Assembly: GCA_019925105.1 (NCBI GenBank)
Contig: JAHGAU010000007.1
Span: forward strand, 186,001 to 250,000
Reading direction: 5' to 3'
Length of the DNA: 64,000 nucleotides
Source: Niebla homalea
Lineage: Eukaryota; Ascomycota; Lecanoromycetes; Lecanorales; Ramalinaceae
The notes beneath the pieces were generated by a model. It made no database searches. It had not been told where the DNA came from and saw nothing but the letters and a program-made list of their open reading frames with translations. Position numbers and translations under genes: made by a program. Positions 11,477 to 22,826 of the stretch are shown here, piece by piece (position 1 is the first letter of the stretch; each line of letters starts with the position of its first letter).

Positions 11477-14081
11477 ATGTCGAGCAGAGCTTTACGCAAG
11501 CTCCAAAGAGAAGAAGAGGAGAGGAAGCAGCTTCGAAGCTTAGACGAGCAAGATGTGGAAGAGGAATCAGAGGAGAATGACGCCCAACCGGCTAAGCCTT
11601 TAAATGCCTTTGACATGCTGAACGACAAGAACGAGGATGATGAAGCATCGGAAGATAACACTATGATATCTGATGACGAAGATCGGCAGACATCTAATAT
11701 GGATCCAAAGCTATCAGATAAGGCGCCGCCAGCAGCAGCAAAGTCGAAGAAATCGAAGAAAAAGAAGAACAAGAAGAAGGGGAAGGCGTCTGATAGCAAT
11801 ACCGGTCAGACAAACGCTACCAGCGAGGCACGTTCCGATATGGACGAGATCGACCTTGCTTTGAAGTCCCTCTCTACTCAGGGAGGAGGAGAGGCAGACG
11901 TGTTCAAAGGACCGACCATCGACGAGGCCAATGCGCAGCTTTGCCGTCTACTGGCTGTCGAGTCAAAGCATCTCAATGCTATGAATGAGATGAGGAGACT
12001 TTTTGGGAATGTCGTCATGGAAAATGAAGATGCCCCTCCAGCTGCAGCGAGACACAGAGGCACAGGTCCACCGCAGCTCGATCTTGCCGCTGCTTTATCT
12101 GCCAAGTACAGCCCAGTCTCACGCAGTCACGGACTGAAAGGTCTCGCTCTCAAGCGGAATCCGCTCATACTAGGCAAAGAAGAGTGGCCTGGGACGACGA
12201 GCGGGGGACTAAGTATGGAGCTTGTTGAGAAGCTAGAGGATGGTACGGTCGAATACCGCTTCGCACATAACACCATGTATCAGGACGTACAGAGACAGTT
12301 CGATTCCTGTGTGGCTTCCATGGACCCTCAACGCCTGATAAACCTGGCTCGGTACAATCGTGCGTACGCGCCACCTTTCATGATAGAATGTGGCTAACAC
12401 TGACCTAGCATACCACGTCTCGACTATCTTACAAGTGTCTGAAATAGCGAAGCAACAAGGTGACAACTCTGTGGCTGGCGACCTACTCGAGAGGGTTCTC
12501 TTCACCTTCGGACGCTCTGCTCACTCATCCTTCAGCGGTGCTCTATCAGAAGGTAAGGCTCGGTTGGACTTCCGGAGACCTGAGAATCGTGAATTCTGGC
12601 TTGCTGCTGTACGCTATACGACCGATTTGGGTCAGCGAGGTACGTGGCGTACAGCCTACGAATGGGCGAAATTGACCCTCAGTCTCGATCCTGAGGGCGA
12701 CCCATACTGTCTCCACAAGCGACTCGATCAACTTGCCATCCTTGGCGGTCAGGCAGAGCATTATTTACAGTTGGCGGCATCTCCACTATTCAAAAATGAC
12801 ATCTGGAAAGACTCACCCAACGTCTTGATCACGACTGCTCTGGCCCAGAACAAAATAAAGCAAGCCCAAAATTGCCGAGCTACTCTGCAAACGGCCATAG
12901 GCAAATATCCATGGCTCTTCACACGCCTTTTTCAGGAGCTCAATTTGTCTCACACCCCGAAGTCTATTTGGGGCCAAATGGCACGTACTGATCGTGAAAA
13001 GTTTGAGACCGAGAATTATGTTCTGGGAGCGAAGGATCTTTGGTCAATACCTGAAGCAATCTCCCTGCTTGTTGAAGTAGCTGAGACCGCGCCAAGCTAT
13101 CAAACAGTGACTGACACGGTCTCCCTGAAAGCACCAATCTCATTGGAGGAGGCGCGATATGCCATCTCTTCTGGCCACCGGGAGCTCATCAACCTGCTTC
13201 CCCGAGAATTCACCAATATGAGAACCACCTCATCTGATCCTCTACCACCAACAGACGACCTTCCATCATATGATGTAGGCAACGATTCAGGTCCTATTGT
13301 CCATGACCGAGCACTTGAAGACGCGTATGCTGATCTGTCGGACGACGAGCAAAACCTCGTGGAGGTGGAAACGGGGTGGTTGCAATACATGAGCGATCTT
13401 GCTGTACGCTTGTTCCCTAGGCCAGAACCTCACAATGGTGAAGGAAGTACAGGTCCGCCTGATACAGCCATACTAGGGCTCCTGCGACGAGCAGCAGCCG
13501 AAGGTCCCATGACTCGTGAAGAAATGCGGCGCCCCGGTAGCGCTCTTCACTCATATGTGGATGCACTGGCTTCAGGAGCCCGGTCTGAAGAACAAGAAGG
13601 GCAATTGACTAATGAGCACTCCGAGAACAATAACGAACGTCCTGGGGTCCAGTCAGCAAGCGTAGCTCAGCCGGAGCTCCAGGTCGACAACGAGGGTTCC
13701 GACTCTGAGCCGAGTCGCGGAGATCATCACCCAGCAATTGAAGCATCCGCCTCTTCTAACCCATTATCGAATGCCGAACCCAGGGACGCCGAAATAGTCG
13801 CCAATGATGAGCCCTTGCCTGCGAGCGCGGCCGTGACAGACGAGCAATTACGCCGCTTTCTCGCCGGCTCAGGCGTGCATCGTCTGCGCGAATTCTCCGA
13901 CCAGCACAAAGAGGACAACATCGAGGTGTGGGAGACACCGGCAGGGCGGAAACGCTTGGAAGTCTACGCAAGCAGATTACGTCGACTCAAGGACAAAAAG
14001 ACCAAAGACTTCATCATGAAGTATGCTTTGCCCCAAGGCACCAGCAAGGAGATCGCGCAATTGGTGGAGCAGAGATTGTGA
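11477..14081 (+). CDS. RQC1: TCF25/Rqc1 family ribosome quality control protein
   Basis: Two exons (11477-12359, 12409-14081, intron 49 bp) encode 851 aa. The N-terminus MSSRALRKLQREEEE, an acidic stretch, and a Lys-rich block (KSKKSKKKKNKKKGK) are typical of TCF25/Nulp1/Rqc1. The intron joins ARYN to PYHVSTILQVSEIAKQQGD, the conserved core that continues into DLLERVLFTFGRSAHSSF and WLAAVRYTTDLGQRGTWRTAYEWAKLLL-like repeats. Rqc1 acts with Ltn1, Rqc2 and Cdc48 on stalled 60S-nascent chain complexes; this role is known in yeast and inferred here. The C-terminal 250 residues are low-complexity and acidic and end in a basic helical segment. The start is the first Met giving the conserved SSRALRKL. 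Cytosolic, no signal peptide. Confidence 0.9.
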
Positions 14082-14312
14082 GGAAAGGTTGTGTAATATC
14101 TTGGGTATAATATCTTGGAAATGAGTTTCTTTGCATTGAATTGGGTTTCTGTGGTCTACCTCTCCTTATATTTGTGATAGTTTGATTGTTCACCGCGCAA
14201 CAGCCACACAAAACCTTGAATTCAGATGTTTGATATCCACATTTCAAAATTCACAGAAACGTATCCTTATCACCCTCCAACTACATTCTCTCCCTTCATT
14301 CAAGAACTTCAA
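14082..14312. other. Short intergenic spacer
   Basis: 3' flank of RQC1 and 5' flank of the next, poorly resolved gene. The composition is AT-richer than the flanking sequence. No feature is seen. Confidence 0.3.
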
Positions 14313-14770
14313 GATGGATCCCAACTTCGTCCAAAACTTCATAAACGCGCACCCCCACCACGCCCCCTCCTACCCCTATCTCCCCCTCCCGCCTCATCGC
14401 CTTCCCGCGCTGCCCCTCCTATCCCCCAAACAAAGACGAAGAATCCCTAACCCTCCTTATCCCCCACAATCATTCCCCATTCACCCCCCCGTCTCCAAGC
14501 CTACGGCACCACCCCCGCCACGCTCGCACCCCCATCCACCCCTCCCCCATCCCCACAAACCCCCTCACTACCCAACCCAGTGGACGAGTCCTCGTCGTCG
14601 TCGTTGTCCGTGCCGAGCCCATCCCACCACCACCACCACCAACACCAACGCGCACCCCCTCCTGCACCACCACAACCCACCAACCTGTCTCGCACTGCTC
14701 CGCCCACCCTCTGCCTCGCCATCCTCGCCGGCATCATCATCGCCCTAGCAGCCCAACCAGCCCAGGGTAT
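14313..14770 (+). pseudogene. Possible Pro-rich single-TM protein with frame breaks
   Basis: An ATG at 14313 opens MDPNFVQNFINAHPH. The most protein-like reading then moves to a second frame carrying PSYPPNKDEESLTLLIPHNH (about 14420-14485) and to a third carrying RLQAYGTTPATLAPPS, SLPNPVDESSSSSLSVPSP, a His run, and a hydrophobic segment LCLAILAGIIIALAA (to about 14755). Each change falls in C-runs, one near 14350-14400 and one near 14480-14500. No single frame is convincing alone. It may be a real gene whose C-run lengths are wrong in the assembly, a degenerated gene, or chance frames in C-rich DNA. Product unknown. It sits on the left arm of a C-to-G skew flip centred at about 14.75 kb. 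Confidence 0.35.
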
Positions 14771-14899
14771 GATTGCGTGCGGCGGCGAGACGTGGCAGAG
14801 ATATAGTAGTGGTAGTATGGTGCTGTTATGGTTACGCGGGCGCAGCTGCCGGGATTGGCGAGATAGGATGTCGTGTTCGGGGTGGTGGAGACGGTTGGG

Positions 14900-15134
14900 G
14901 AGGGGGGTGCTTGGGGGGAAGGAGGGGGAGGGAAAAGGGGGAGGGAAAAAGGGGGAGGGAAAGGGGGAGGAAAAGGGGGAGGAGGAGGTGGTGTTTACGA
15001 TTGGAGTGCTGGTTGTTGGGTGGGTGGGTACGGTGTTTGGGGTCTTGATGATGGTGGGGAGGATGGGGGTGGAGAGGGGGTGTTGAGTGAGTCTGTGTGT
15101 CTCTGTGTGTCTCTGTGTGTTGGGGGGGGGGGGG
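14900..15134 (+). repeat. Purine tract, TCTGTGTGTC tandem repeat and poly-G
   Basis: From about 14900 to 14992 the plus strand is almost pure G and A, with repeated GGGGGAGGGAAAA-like units (14881-14940 has 40 G and 2 C). At 15091-15120 a 10-bp TCTGTGTGTC-like unit occurs about three times, followed by a run of about 13 G at 15122-15134. The tract could form triplex or G-quadruplex structure, which is an inference. Confidence 0.7.
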
Positions 15135-16233
15135 TTGAGTCGATATATTCAAGATTACCCGATGTCCCCGATCAAGAGTAATGAGAACATGGGGCACGGA
15201 ATAGCGATAAGATATACCGGATGGGTCTTGTTCCAAAACTGTTTGAAAAGGGGGCGTTTGCGGATATGAAAAGTTTGTAATGCAGAAGAAGCTCTCCCAT
15301 CACTTTTCTGGTCCCATACATTACTTTATTGCAAACCCCCCCCCTCCCCTTCCTTTGGGATATATCAATACCCCTTTTTGCAATGCTTGACTGAATCACA
15401 TGGCTATACCACCATCATCATCAGCAGCAGTGGCAGCACAGGGATCTGCCCTAGGCTTATGCCATGCCATCAGATTCAGCCTTTGCAGCACCAATCAAGA
15501 TGGCCATGAATGATCGGGACTGCTTCATTTCCTCTTCGTCCTCCTCATACCTTTTCACTCATCGGGGAATCAACATAAACCAATAAGAGATGGGCAGATT
15601 GGCATGAAAGATCAGCCAAGGTTCCAGTACTCTGAGGAGGAGAATTGGAACCTACATGGTGAGAGTGGCGGGTCAACAGTTGTTCTTGTTGGTGTGGCAG
15701 TCGATCTCGGAAGAGTGAGGTATATCGCTGTTGAAGAATGGTAGAAAGAGTTCGGTTACATGGTGATAGGATATCGGGACATTGATGTGGAGATATTGTG
15801 GGTTGCGGATGCAATTTCGTCTGCTTATGACTTCGACTATAGACAGGATGGTAGATGGTGGTGGGGCATGCACGATTGGATCAGTGCTGAGAGATGATGA
15901 CTTCAGCATGTAATGAAGTATTTGTAGGGACTGGTGCAGTGATGTGAAGTTTTCCAAAGTTTCGACTGATTTACGATCTGGAGATGACTAGGACAGAAGG
16001 GTTGCGGCCAGAATTCTTTGAGGTAAACAGCAGCAGAAGACGATTGTTGTTCATCGCCGGAAAGTGAGAGCAGGTGAGATAGACACAAATTCTCATAGAG
16101 GGTTGCTGCTCTGGCTTTAGAAGACGTGGTGGTAATAGCCTCCAACATGATATTCAGCCAACTGTTTTCGGACAGCGTGTTTTGTGATATGTGCGAAGAC
16201 AGAAGAATTCAGGATAAGTTATGCGTAATATCA
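15135..16233. other. Intergenic, no gene recognised
   Basis: Small minus-strand frames up to about 94 codons occur at 15545-16148 but show no motif, plausible start or splice support. A C-run lies near 15334-15345. The right end is the 3' flank of palA. Confidence 0.4.
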
Positions 16234-18866
16234 TCAACTAAATTTCAACCCTCGACTCATATCCCACTGCCCCGGTCTTCCTCTTGCCTGAGGATACGCT
16301 CCATTCTGTGGATTCCCATTCGGTTGCTGTTGTGTTGGCGCCCCGCTTCCACTACCTCCCCCTCCGAACTTGATCCCCATCTCTGGGTTCCACATGCCTT
16401 GAGTCGTCAACGACGCTGGGACACCACCGCCGGTATCGCCTGCAGTCACAGGCGGTGGAGGTTGCACGTTCGCCCTCTGAGGCATCGGGGCGGCCAAAGG
16501 TGCTGTGACTGGCGCTTTCGCAGCATACTCCTTCCTCAAGCCCTCTCTCTGCCTCTGATCCTCTAGTACCGCGTTCTGACCGCCCTGTCCAAGATTCATC
16601 CCCGCCATCGCGTTCTCCAGATCCGCCTCCAGCTGGTTGGCCTCAACCCTCCGCTGATACGCAAATGATTTGCAATCGTCCCGAAAACGCGTCACGATCT
16701 TGGCAAGCTCGTTGTAGAACGTCCGGCCGCCGTTGATATGGTTTATGATCTCCTTGTACTTGAGATAAGCAGTCTCGAGCTGCTGGAGGGCGCGCTCGCG
16801 CTCCCGAGTCGTCGCGTCGGATTTGCCCCCACGGGCAGTGGTGAAGGCGGTGTTGGCTTCGCGGATGCGCGTCGCGAGGTCTTCCTGATCAGTCTTTTGA
16901 GATTTCAAGTACTCCATTTCTTCATCATATTCCTCTAGCCGTTCCTCGAAAATGTCCTCAAACTGCGCAGGCTCGATCTTCTGCATTGGGAACTCACGTT
17001 CCAGCCGACCGGTCTCGGTGAGGAGCGCACGCGTAATGTCGTCGTACTGAGCTTTTTCGCGTATCTCGGTGATCTTGCGGCGGCGACGACTTTCGAGCCG
17101 ATGAGCCTCGTTGAGGGAGTGACGGAGGTTGACGGCAGATTGCTCGACATGAGGAGGGAGAGCAGCAGTGTGGCGACTGCTGGGTACGAAATCCTCGAGG
17201 GTGCGCGTGGGACCTTCCAGAAGTTGGATGAGCGACTCGCAGTCTTTAAGCTTGGATTTGACGAGCTCGTCGGAGCTGGCGGCCGATTTGAGGTAGCCAT
17301 CCAGTTCGTTGACTTGGCCGTACAGCTTCTCGGCAGCCTGCTGGGAGGAGGGTCGCGTCCAGCGATTGGTGCCATGTTTGAGCCTTGCTTTCTTGTCCTC
17401 AGCTTCTTCTGACCTGATGAGATCTACACCTTCCTGGTAGATGGCGACATCGTTGGCTTTCAGCTTGGCGATTTCGTGCATTGACATTCTCAACTTGTGT
17501 AGTCCATCCTGCTGTCGAATCTCTTCCACGTGAGAGCTGATTGATGGCGGCAGGCCCAGTGGCTTTTCTAATGCTTGGAGGGATCCTGGAAGGTTGAGTG
17601 AAGACAGGAGGCCTTTCAGATTGTTCGTCAGGCTTTCGATCTCATCGATGATGGAGTTGTTGACGAGCCGGTTCTTTCTCTCCTCATATATACTTGCGGC
17701 AACGTGGACAGCATACGGCACCAATTTAGCGAACAGGGGCTGTCCGAAAGTACCATCATCCCCCAGAGCTGAGGCAGGATTGGCAACCTCTTCCGGGGTC
17801 CTCGGGGTAGCCATGCCCGCTCGGGCAAGCGTCTTCAGCTCTGATTTGTGAGGGACTGACTGCAAGTATATCACATCATTGTCTTTCTCTGCCCGCTTCA
17901 GATCGTCCGACACTCGCGCCTTGAGCCCATTGAGGTCTCCCGCCACGATCTTATTGACCCAGCGCGACTCCTTCAGGGCTTCGTTCACACAGAGAAGACT
18001 GTCCCGTAGTCTAGCGACCTCTTCGCCGTAGTTCTGCTTCTCGAGGCATTCTCTTGACGCTCTGTACTGTGCGGCGGCTGCGAAGTGATGGTGCTTTGCG
18101 GTCATGTGATGTATCCACTCGGTACTAATGGTGTCCGACTTCGTCCCATACTCTGCGGCCTGGTCGTAGAAGTCCGACACCTTGGCGGCGAGCCTTGCTA
18201 TTGTGCTATCAGACATATTGTCCTTGACAGCCTTGGACCAGAAACATTCCTGGCCTTGTGCTAGCAGCAGCTGTTGGATGCTCTCAAGCGTCATCATGTC
18301 CATATCTTCTGGCGGTGTTGACCTCATGTCAGGAGTAACTTTCTCTTTGATGTGGGCGATGACCCCTGCAGCCTGGCAAAAGTAGTTGCATGCTGCCTTC
18401 AACCCATCACTCGTACTCCGATTCAGGCTGACTGCAAGCTGCGAATAGAGGGCAGCAAGGTTGAAGAGAAGGTTGGCCAATTCGAATCTAAGGTTATTCT
18501 GAGAGATGGGTCTCTGCGTATTGAATCCCAAGGCCGGATACCACACGAAGTCCACACCCATGTCTATGGGGAATTTTCCCCCAATAAAGACCAGTTGGGC
18601 GGCATAAGATGTGATCTTCTTGATACCGCTGACGTGGGGCTCGAGGGAGTTGACAGCTTCCATCCGCAGCTTGTCGATGGTTTCCATATCCTGGATGAAC
18701 ATATCTGGGTGTTGGTCATACTTGGTGGAGATGTACTGGCGGATTGCACCGGAGAGCTTTGCGTTGTGGGTTCGCCGGAAGGGGAGGAATAGGATGTTAC
18801 TGCCAAGTTATAGTTGTTAGCGAGAGAGATACTGGCACGCATGAAGGAGACCACTCACGACGCCAT
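16234..18866 (-). CDS. palA: pH-response regulator PalA/Rim20 (Bro1 domain)
   Basis: Two exons (18866-18859 and 18799-16234; intron 59 bp, GTGAGT...CAG) give 857 aa. The first exon is only 8 nt (ATG GCG TC) and yields the family N-terminus MASNILFLPFRRTHNAKLS. Residues 1 to about 380 are a Bro1 domain (for example GVDFVWYPALGFNTQRP, NNLRFELANLLFNLAALYSQLA, ACNYFCQAAGVIAHI). An ALIX-type V domain of coiled helices follows (about 390-740), then a Pro/Gly-rich tail with paired WNPEMGIKFG and GQWDMSRGLKFS motifs, as in PalA. PalA binds the PacC YPX(L/I) motifs and ESCRT-III Vps32 to permit PacC processing at alkaline pH (established in Aspergillus, inferred here). It is divergent from MED18. Confidence 0.93.
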
Positions 18867-19253
18867 CCCTGCGAGTTATTTCAATATTTCTGTTGGGGTG
18901 GTACACTGCTGTCTGTTGCTTGACGGGGGCACAGGGCCGCAGGGGCGGAGGGGCCAGAATCTCCGTCGCGGGCTCGCGTCCACCCTCGACGTCATTGCTC
19001 GCTTTTTCAACCACCACAACAACAATATGATAAACAAAGTCCTTCTCATGAGGGACGAAACTTAGGTTTAAGATTCGAGATGCTGCTTCCCATGCAACCT
19101 GATCACTCACAAAATTAAAAAGTCATTGATAGTGGAGATTCTATCCTAACGCGCCGTCACATCTGCACTGTGCAAAGACCCTCTTCTCCAGAAAGTCCCA
19201 CAGCTTGCACTTCTCCTCTGTACGGACAGTATAAAACCTTCTCAGTTGAAAAG
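18867..19253. promoter_or_regulatory. Divergent promoter region of palA and MED18
   Basis: A 387-bp spacer lies between two head-to-head start codons. I looked for PacC sites (GCCARG) and saw no clear match. The first part is GC-rich with several G-runs. No coding potential. Confidence 0.4.
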
Positions 19254-20167
19254 ATGCACGAACTCCTCCTCCACGCCTCCATCCCACGTTCTCGTCATGC
19301 CCAACTTCTCAACATCTTTGCCGGTATCTCAGCCATGCAACCCGCCCCCATTCTCGAAAAACATCTCGTATTCAAGCCCGAAGCCACAGGCCAAGGGGAT
19401 GGCAATCTCGCTGCTGCTGGGAAGACGGGAATGCAGACCGTGGAGCAAAGGAAGCTCCAGGAGACAACCAAGGGAGATTTGTTCTTTGTGCAGGTTGTTG
19501 GGCAGGGGAAGGTGAGTTGTTACTCAGTCTGTAAGGGCACCAAGGAAGGAATGCTATGTACCTTTTTGCGGTGAGACTGATGCATCTTTGTGAGGACAGG
19601 CTATGGATGGGAACAAGGATGCAGTGAAATGGACCATCCAATTCCGCGACCTGCCTGAGGTGGTGCAGAAGAGGCCTGTGGCGTCGCGGCTCGTTATTGA
19701 TGTTCCAATCGCGGATAGTGATCCCACTACTGCCATGGCTGGGCTAGGATATGGGTTCGTCTCCTTCCAGAGCTCTTTGCCGCATCTCTCCTTCCCATGC
19801 AGACTTAGTGGCCTGTAGATGACTGACTCACATGCTCTTCCTTCAATGTAGCTACAAGTCAAGCTATTACCTGACTGGCCACCGTTTCACCCATCTCAAT
19901 ACCTCGCTTCTTCTCATCCAAGCAGTCATGCCGCAAAGTGAGGAAAGCCCCGAGCATCTGAGCGGTACCGGAGATCTTGGAAATGGACAGCTTGTCGACC
20001 CCTCCGGCTCGTATCTGATCCAGGCTAGTATCAGAGTCCAGGATGGAAGCAAAGTTGAGTTAATGAATCGAGCCACGGCGGAGTTGATGAGTCTGAAGGA
20101 TACCCTGAAGGGGGTGGTAGATCTCGAGATGGGAGATCGCTTGGCCATGGATACACGCATCCGATGA
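19254..20167 (+). CDS. MED18: Mediator complex subunit 18
   Basis: Three exons (19254-19511, 19600-19754, 19852-20167) encode 242 aa of the Med18/Srb5 family, a head-module subunit that with Med20 forms the movable jaw contacting RNA polymerase II. Visible family features are the start MHELLLHASIPRSRHAQLLN, GISAMQPAPILEKHLVFKP, a central WTIQFRDLPE strand, and the C-terminal block LVDPSGSYLIQASIRVQDG followed by LKDTLKGVVDLEMGDRLAMDTR. Introns are 88 and 97 bp. The second uses a weaker GTTCGT donor, the only one that keeps the frame from GLGYG into YKSSYYLTG. The ATG at 19254 is preferred to upstream non-ATG codons because the family starts at this residue. It is convergent with MED5, stop to stop 139 bp apart. 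Confidence 0.9.
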
Positions 20168-20306
20168 TGGCTTGTCTCGCTGATGTGTTACTCTTTGGAG
20201 TGTGCCGGAAGGCTGGTTCCGGTTTCATTCCCACCCGTCTTTGCTGGCATCTTGACACACCATAAATGCACTGGTCAAATCCTCCAGCGTCGAAAATCTT
20301 ACGCGG

Positions 20307-22442
20307 TCAGCCCATCCCCAATAGACCATCTTGGCCAGCCAAAAAGCTCTGATCTACCGCAGTCGCCATGTTAGCCTCAGCAAGCACATTGTCGATCTCA
20401 GAAGTAGGCATAGCACCGACGTCAGCTCCAGACATGGACTGCATGAAGCCCGCATTTGGTGCGGTTGTGATGGGTGTTTGTCCGGCAAACGCCTCGAGAC
20501 GACGATGCAAGCGAACGACAGAACTTGCACGTGTGGGGTCAGTGAGAGACAGGTTATCTGCTTCTTCAAATCTCTGTTGCAGCACCAATTGCAGGGTCAT
20601 TGGCAGGCCATGTAGCTTTTGTCCAGTGTTAAGACTATCCAAAGGCTGCTTATGCCAATTGGCTGCAATCATCATGGCGATAACGTCAAGTGCTATATCT
20701 GGAAAGTTGGCGCTCTGCAATTCGTCAATGAGTACGTCCAGGACCCGGTATGCGCCAAGAATCTGAACAGCATTGGCGATTTGTTTCGAGGCATATGGTG
20801 GGGCTGTCGTGTCAGTGGATGCCGCAGTCGTCGCATTCCACACGATCAGGGATTGTACCGAATTGCGCAGTGCGGTTGCGAGCCCTCCTTTGGGTGTCAC
20901 CGACCAAGACGCCAGTTCGCGGATGGCTGATCTTTCGTCTTGGTCTTCAACAAATGGCCCAATTGTGTTCAGCAAGGGCTTGATGTCTGATCGAGATGGG
21001 AACTGCTGCTGCAGATAAGTGAGAGAGGCGGTGAGACGTTTGGACACAACGTAAAGAACAGCACCATGAATCAAACTTGACTCGTTCGACATACGCGGCG
21101 GTTTGAGAAGGGCATGAAGCGCTTGGAGTAAGTTGTCGACTGACGAAGAGTCCGCCTGAAGGCACCAGATTTGATCAGCGAACCAATTGAGACCGCCAAT
21201 CAGAGATGGAAGCAAGAACGGTTCCAGAAACAGTTCAAAGCCTGTCTTCATGGTGTCCATAGCGAGCACTTTTGCTCGACATGCTTTGAGACATTGGTCG
21301 AAAAGGGTCGCGATCAGAAGTAGAAATTCACTGGGCCGGCAGGCAGACATGATCTCATCACTTATACCTTCGGTCTCGAACAAACCCTTTATCCAGGAGC
21401 TGAATACCTCGTTTTCATGCTCAGTAAATTCGTCAATGGAACGGCTTGTGGAGTTGACTCGGAGATACTTGGCACAGAATGAGTTTACGTTCTCCACTCC
21501 CATCTCCTCAATGGTTAAGCCGAATCGGTTGTGTACTGCCATTACAAATAGGAGAATGCCACCGAACTCGTCGTAGACCGGTTGTTGATCTTCATTGTCA
21601 GGCCAAGCGTCCAGTATCTGAGAAAGTGGCCTCAATAGCGTGTCTGACGGTATAAAAAGCATCAATATGTCTAAAGTGGTGGGCCTCCGAGAGAGCGTAT
21701 TGCAGATCACTTTCAAGGTCATAGTGTCGCTGCTTGCGCACAGCGAGTGCAGGATCTCAACGACGGCATCAGCGATTGCTCCTGCATTGCCATCCATGTT
21801 TTCCAGCTCAGCAACGTACTGATCAAACTTGGCAGTACTTGAGGTGAACTGGCCTATCAAAAGATCCTTGGAGTAGCGGCCACCTGACGGGAGGCCTTGC
21901 ATTGGAACATCACCCAGAATCTCTTCGATGCTTGATTCTGGGATTAGCGCATGGAGAGCGCAGGCAAATAAAAAGTCTTGTCTCGTGTCTGACAGCACAT
22001 CAAAAGATTGAGACGACGATGGGTCGATGCGGCCAAGCGCCTGACGGATACAGTGTTCGCTCGTGAGAGGCTCAAAGATTAGGCCCGCATAGTTCACAGA
22101 CAGAAAGACGGGGAGCTTATTTGTGATGAATGAGCGAATGATCGTCCTTGATCGAGCAGATTCGTTCCGCGATATGGAGTTGGCCAAGACGTCGAACGAA
22201 GTGAGAACGAGATCACTGATCAGACTAGGGATATCTTCATTATAGCGTACTTGGAGCAGAGTCTTCACGCGAGAGTCCTCAAAAGATGGCCTGTCGTGAA
22301 GTGCGGCATTGAGGTAGATATATAGACCTGCTCTGGTAGACACGTGCGGACTATCAAGTAGGGTATCCGAGAAGGAAAGGCCAGCCATGCCTGTATCGTT
22401 GAGCATACCCTGCCATTCCGGAATTACGGTCTGAGAGTCCAT
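20307..22442 (-). CDS. MED5: Mediator complex subunit 5, apparently lacking the N-terminus
   Basis: A single-exon frame from the first ATG (22442) encodes 711 aa. It matches the central and C-terminal Med5/Nut1 region: STRAGLYIYLNAAL, FACALHALIPESSIEEILG, PMQGLPSGGRY, and PSDTLLRPLSQILDAW followed by PVYDEFGGILLFVMAV. Med5 is a tail-module subunit. From memory of Eurotiomycete orthologues (about 950-1000 aa), some 230-280 N-terminal residues are absent. Only 384 bp separate this ATG from the divergent TatD gene, and no minus-strand frame there could supply them. A GTACTC...CCAG pair upstream does not give an in-frame ATG. The protein is therefore naturally short, or its true start lies further away in an unseen exon. 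Confidence 0.82.
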   Translation of the reverse strand: MDSQTVIPEWQGMLNDTGMAGLSFSDTLLDSPHVSTRAGLYIYLNAALHDRPSFEDSRVKTLLQVRYNEDIPSLISDLVLTSFDVLANSISRNESARSRTIIRSFITNKLPVFLSVNYAGLIFEPLTSEHCIRQALGRIDPSSSQSFDVLSDTRQDFLFACALHALIPESSIEEILGDVPMQGLPSGGRYSKDLLIGQFTSSTAKFDQYVAELENMDGNAGAIADAVVEILHSLCASSDTMTLKVICNTLSRRPTTLDILMLFIPSDTLLRPLSQILDAWPDNEDQQPVYDEFGGILLFVMAVHNRFGLTIEEMGVENVNSFCAKYLRVNSTSRSIDEFTEHENEVFSSWIKGLFETEGISDEIMSACRPSEFLLLIATLFDQCLKACRAKVLAMDTMKTGFELFLEPFLLPSLIGGLNWFADQIWCLQADSSSVDNLLQALHALLKPPRMSNESSLIHGAVLYVVSKRLTASLTYLQQQFPSRSDIKPLLNTIGPFVEDQDERSAIRELASWSVTPKGGLATALRNSVQSLIVWNATTAASTDTTAPPYASKQIANAVQILGAYRVLDVLIDELQSANFPDIALDVIAMMIAANWHKQPLDSLNTGQKLHGLPMTLQLVLQQRFEEADNLSLTDPTRASSVVRLHRRLEAFAGQTPITTAPNAGFMQSMSGADVGAMPTSEIDNVLAEANMATAVDQSFLAGQDGLLGMG

Positions 22443-22826
22443 CACGAGCACTCTGGAATGTTATCAAAGTATAGCGAATACTTTCACGAGGAAAGAATCA
22501 CTGAGTACCATTGCATTATGCCGCCTGTGGAACCACGTTAGATTTGAAAGGTCAAGGTATGAATAGGGTGTGACGCTCGAAGTCTGGTTCTACATGTATG
22601 ATAGCTGCCATAACTTTTTCGCGCTCATGTCTTTGCAATTATCACTGCGGGACAACAAACTTGGGAGCAAGGCAAAGGAGATATCAAGCCGATGTCTAGG
22701 GGGCAAGGCTGCGGGCAGGCGAAAACCCTAGGGGCTAGGCCTAAAGCATATGTTTCAGGCCTTGGCAATCTTTCGACGACTGGGGGGACAGCAACTTTTG
22801 TTCTTCTTCTATCGAAGCATGGCTGC
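22443..22826. promoter_or_regulatory. Divergent promoter region of MED5 and the TatD-like gene
   Basis: A 384-bp spacer between opposed start codons. Translation of both strands gives no Med5-like N-terminal sequence. No recognised site. Confidence 0.35.

Noticed and set aside
14773..15086. Gly/Arg/Glu-rich plus-strand frames after the hydrophobic segment
   Set aside because: They are translations of a nearly pure purine tract and look unlike natural protein.
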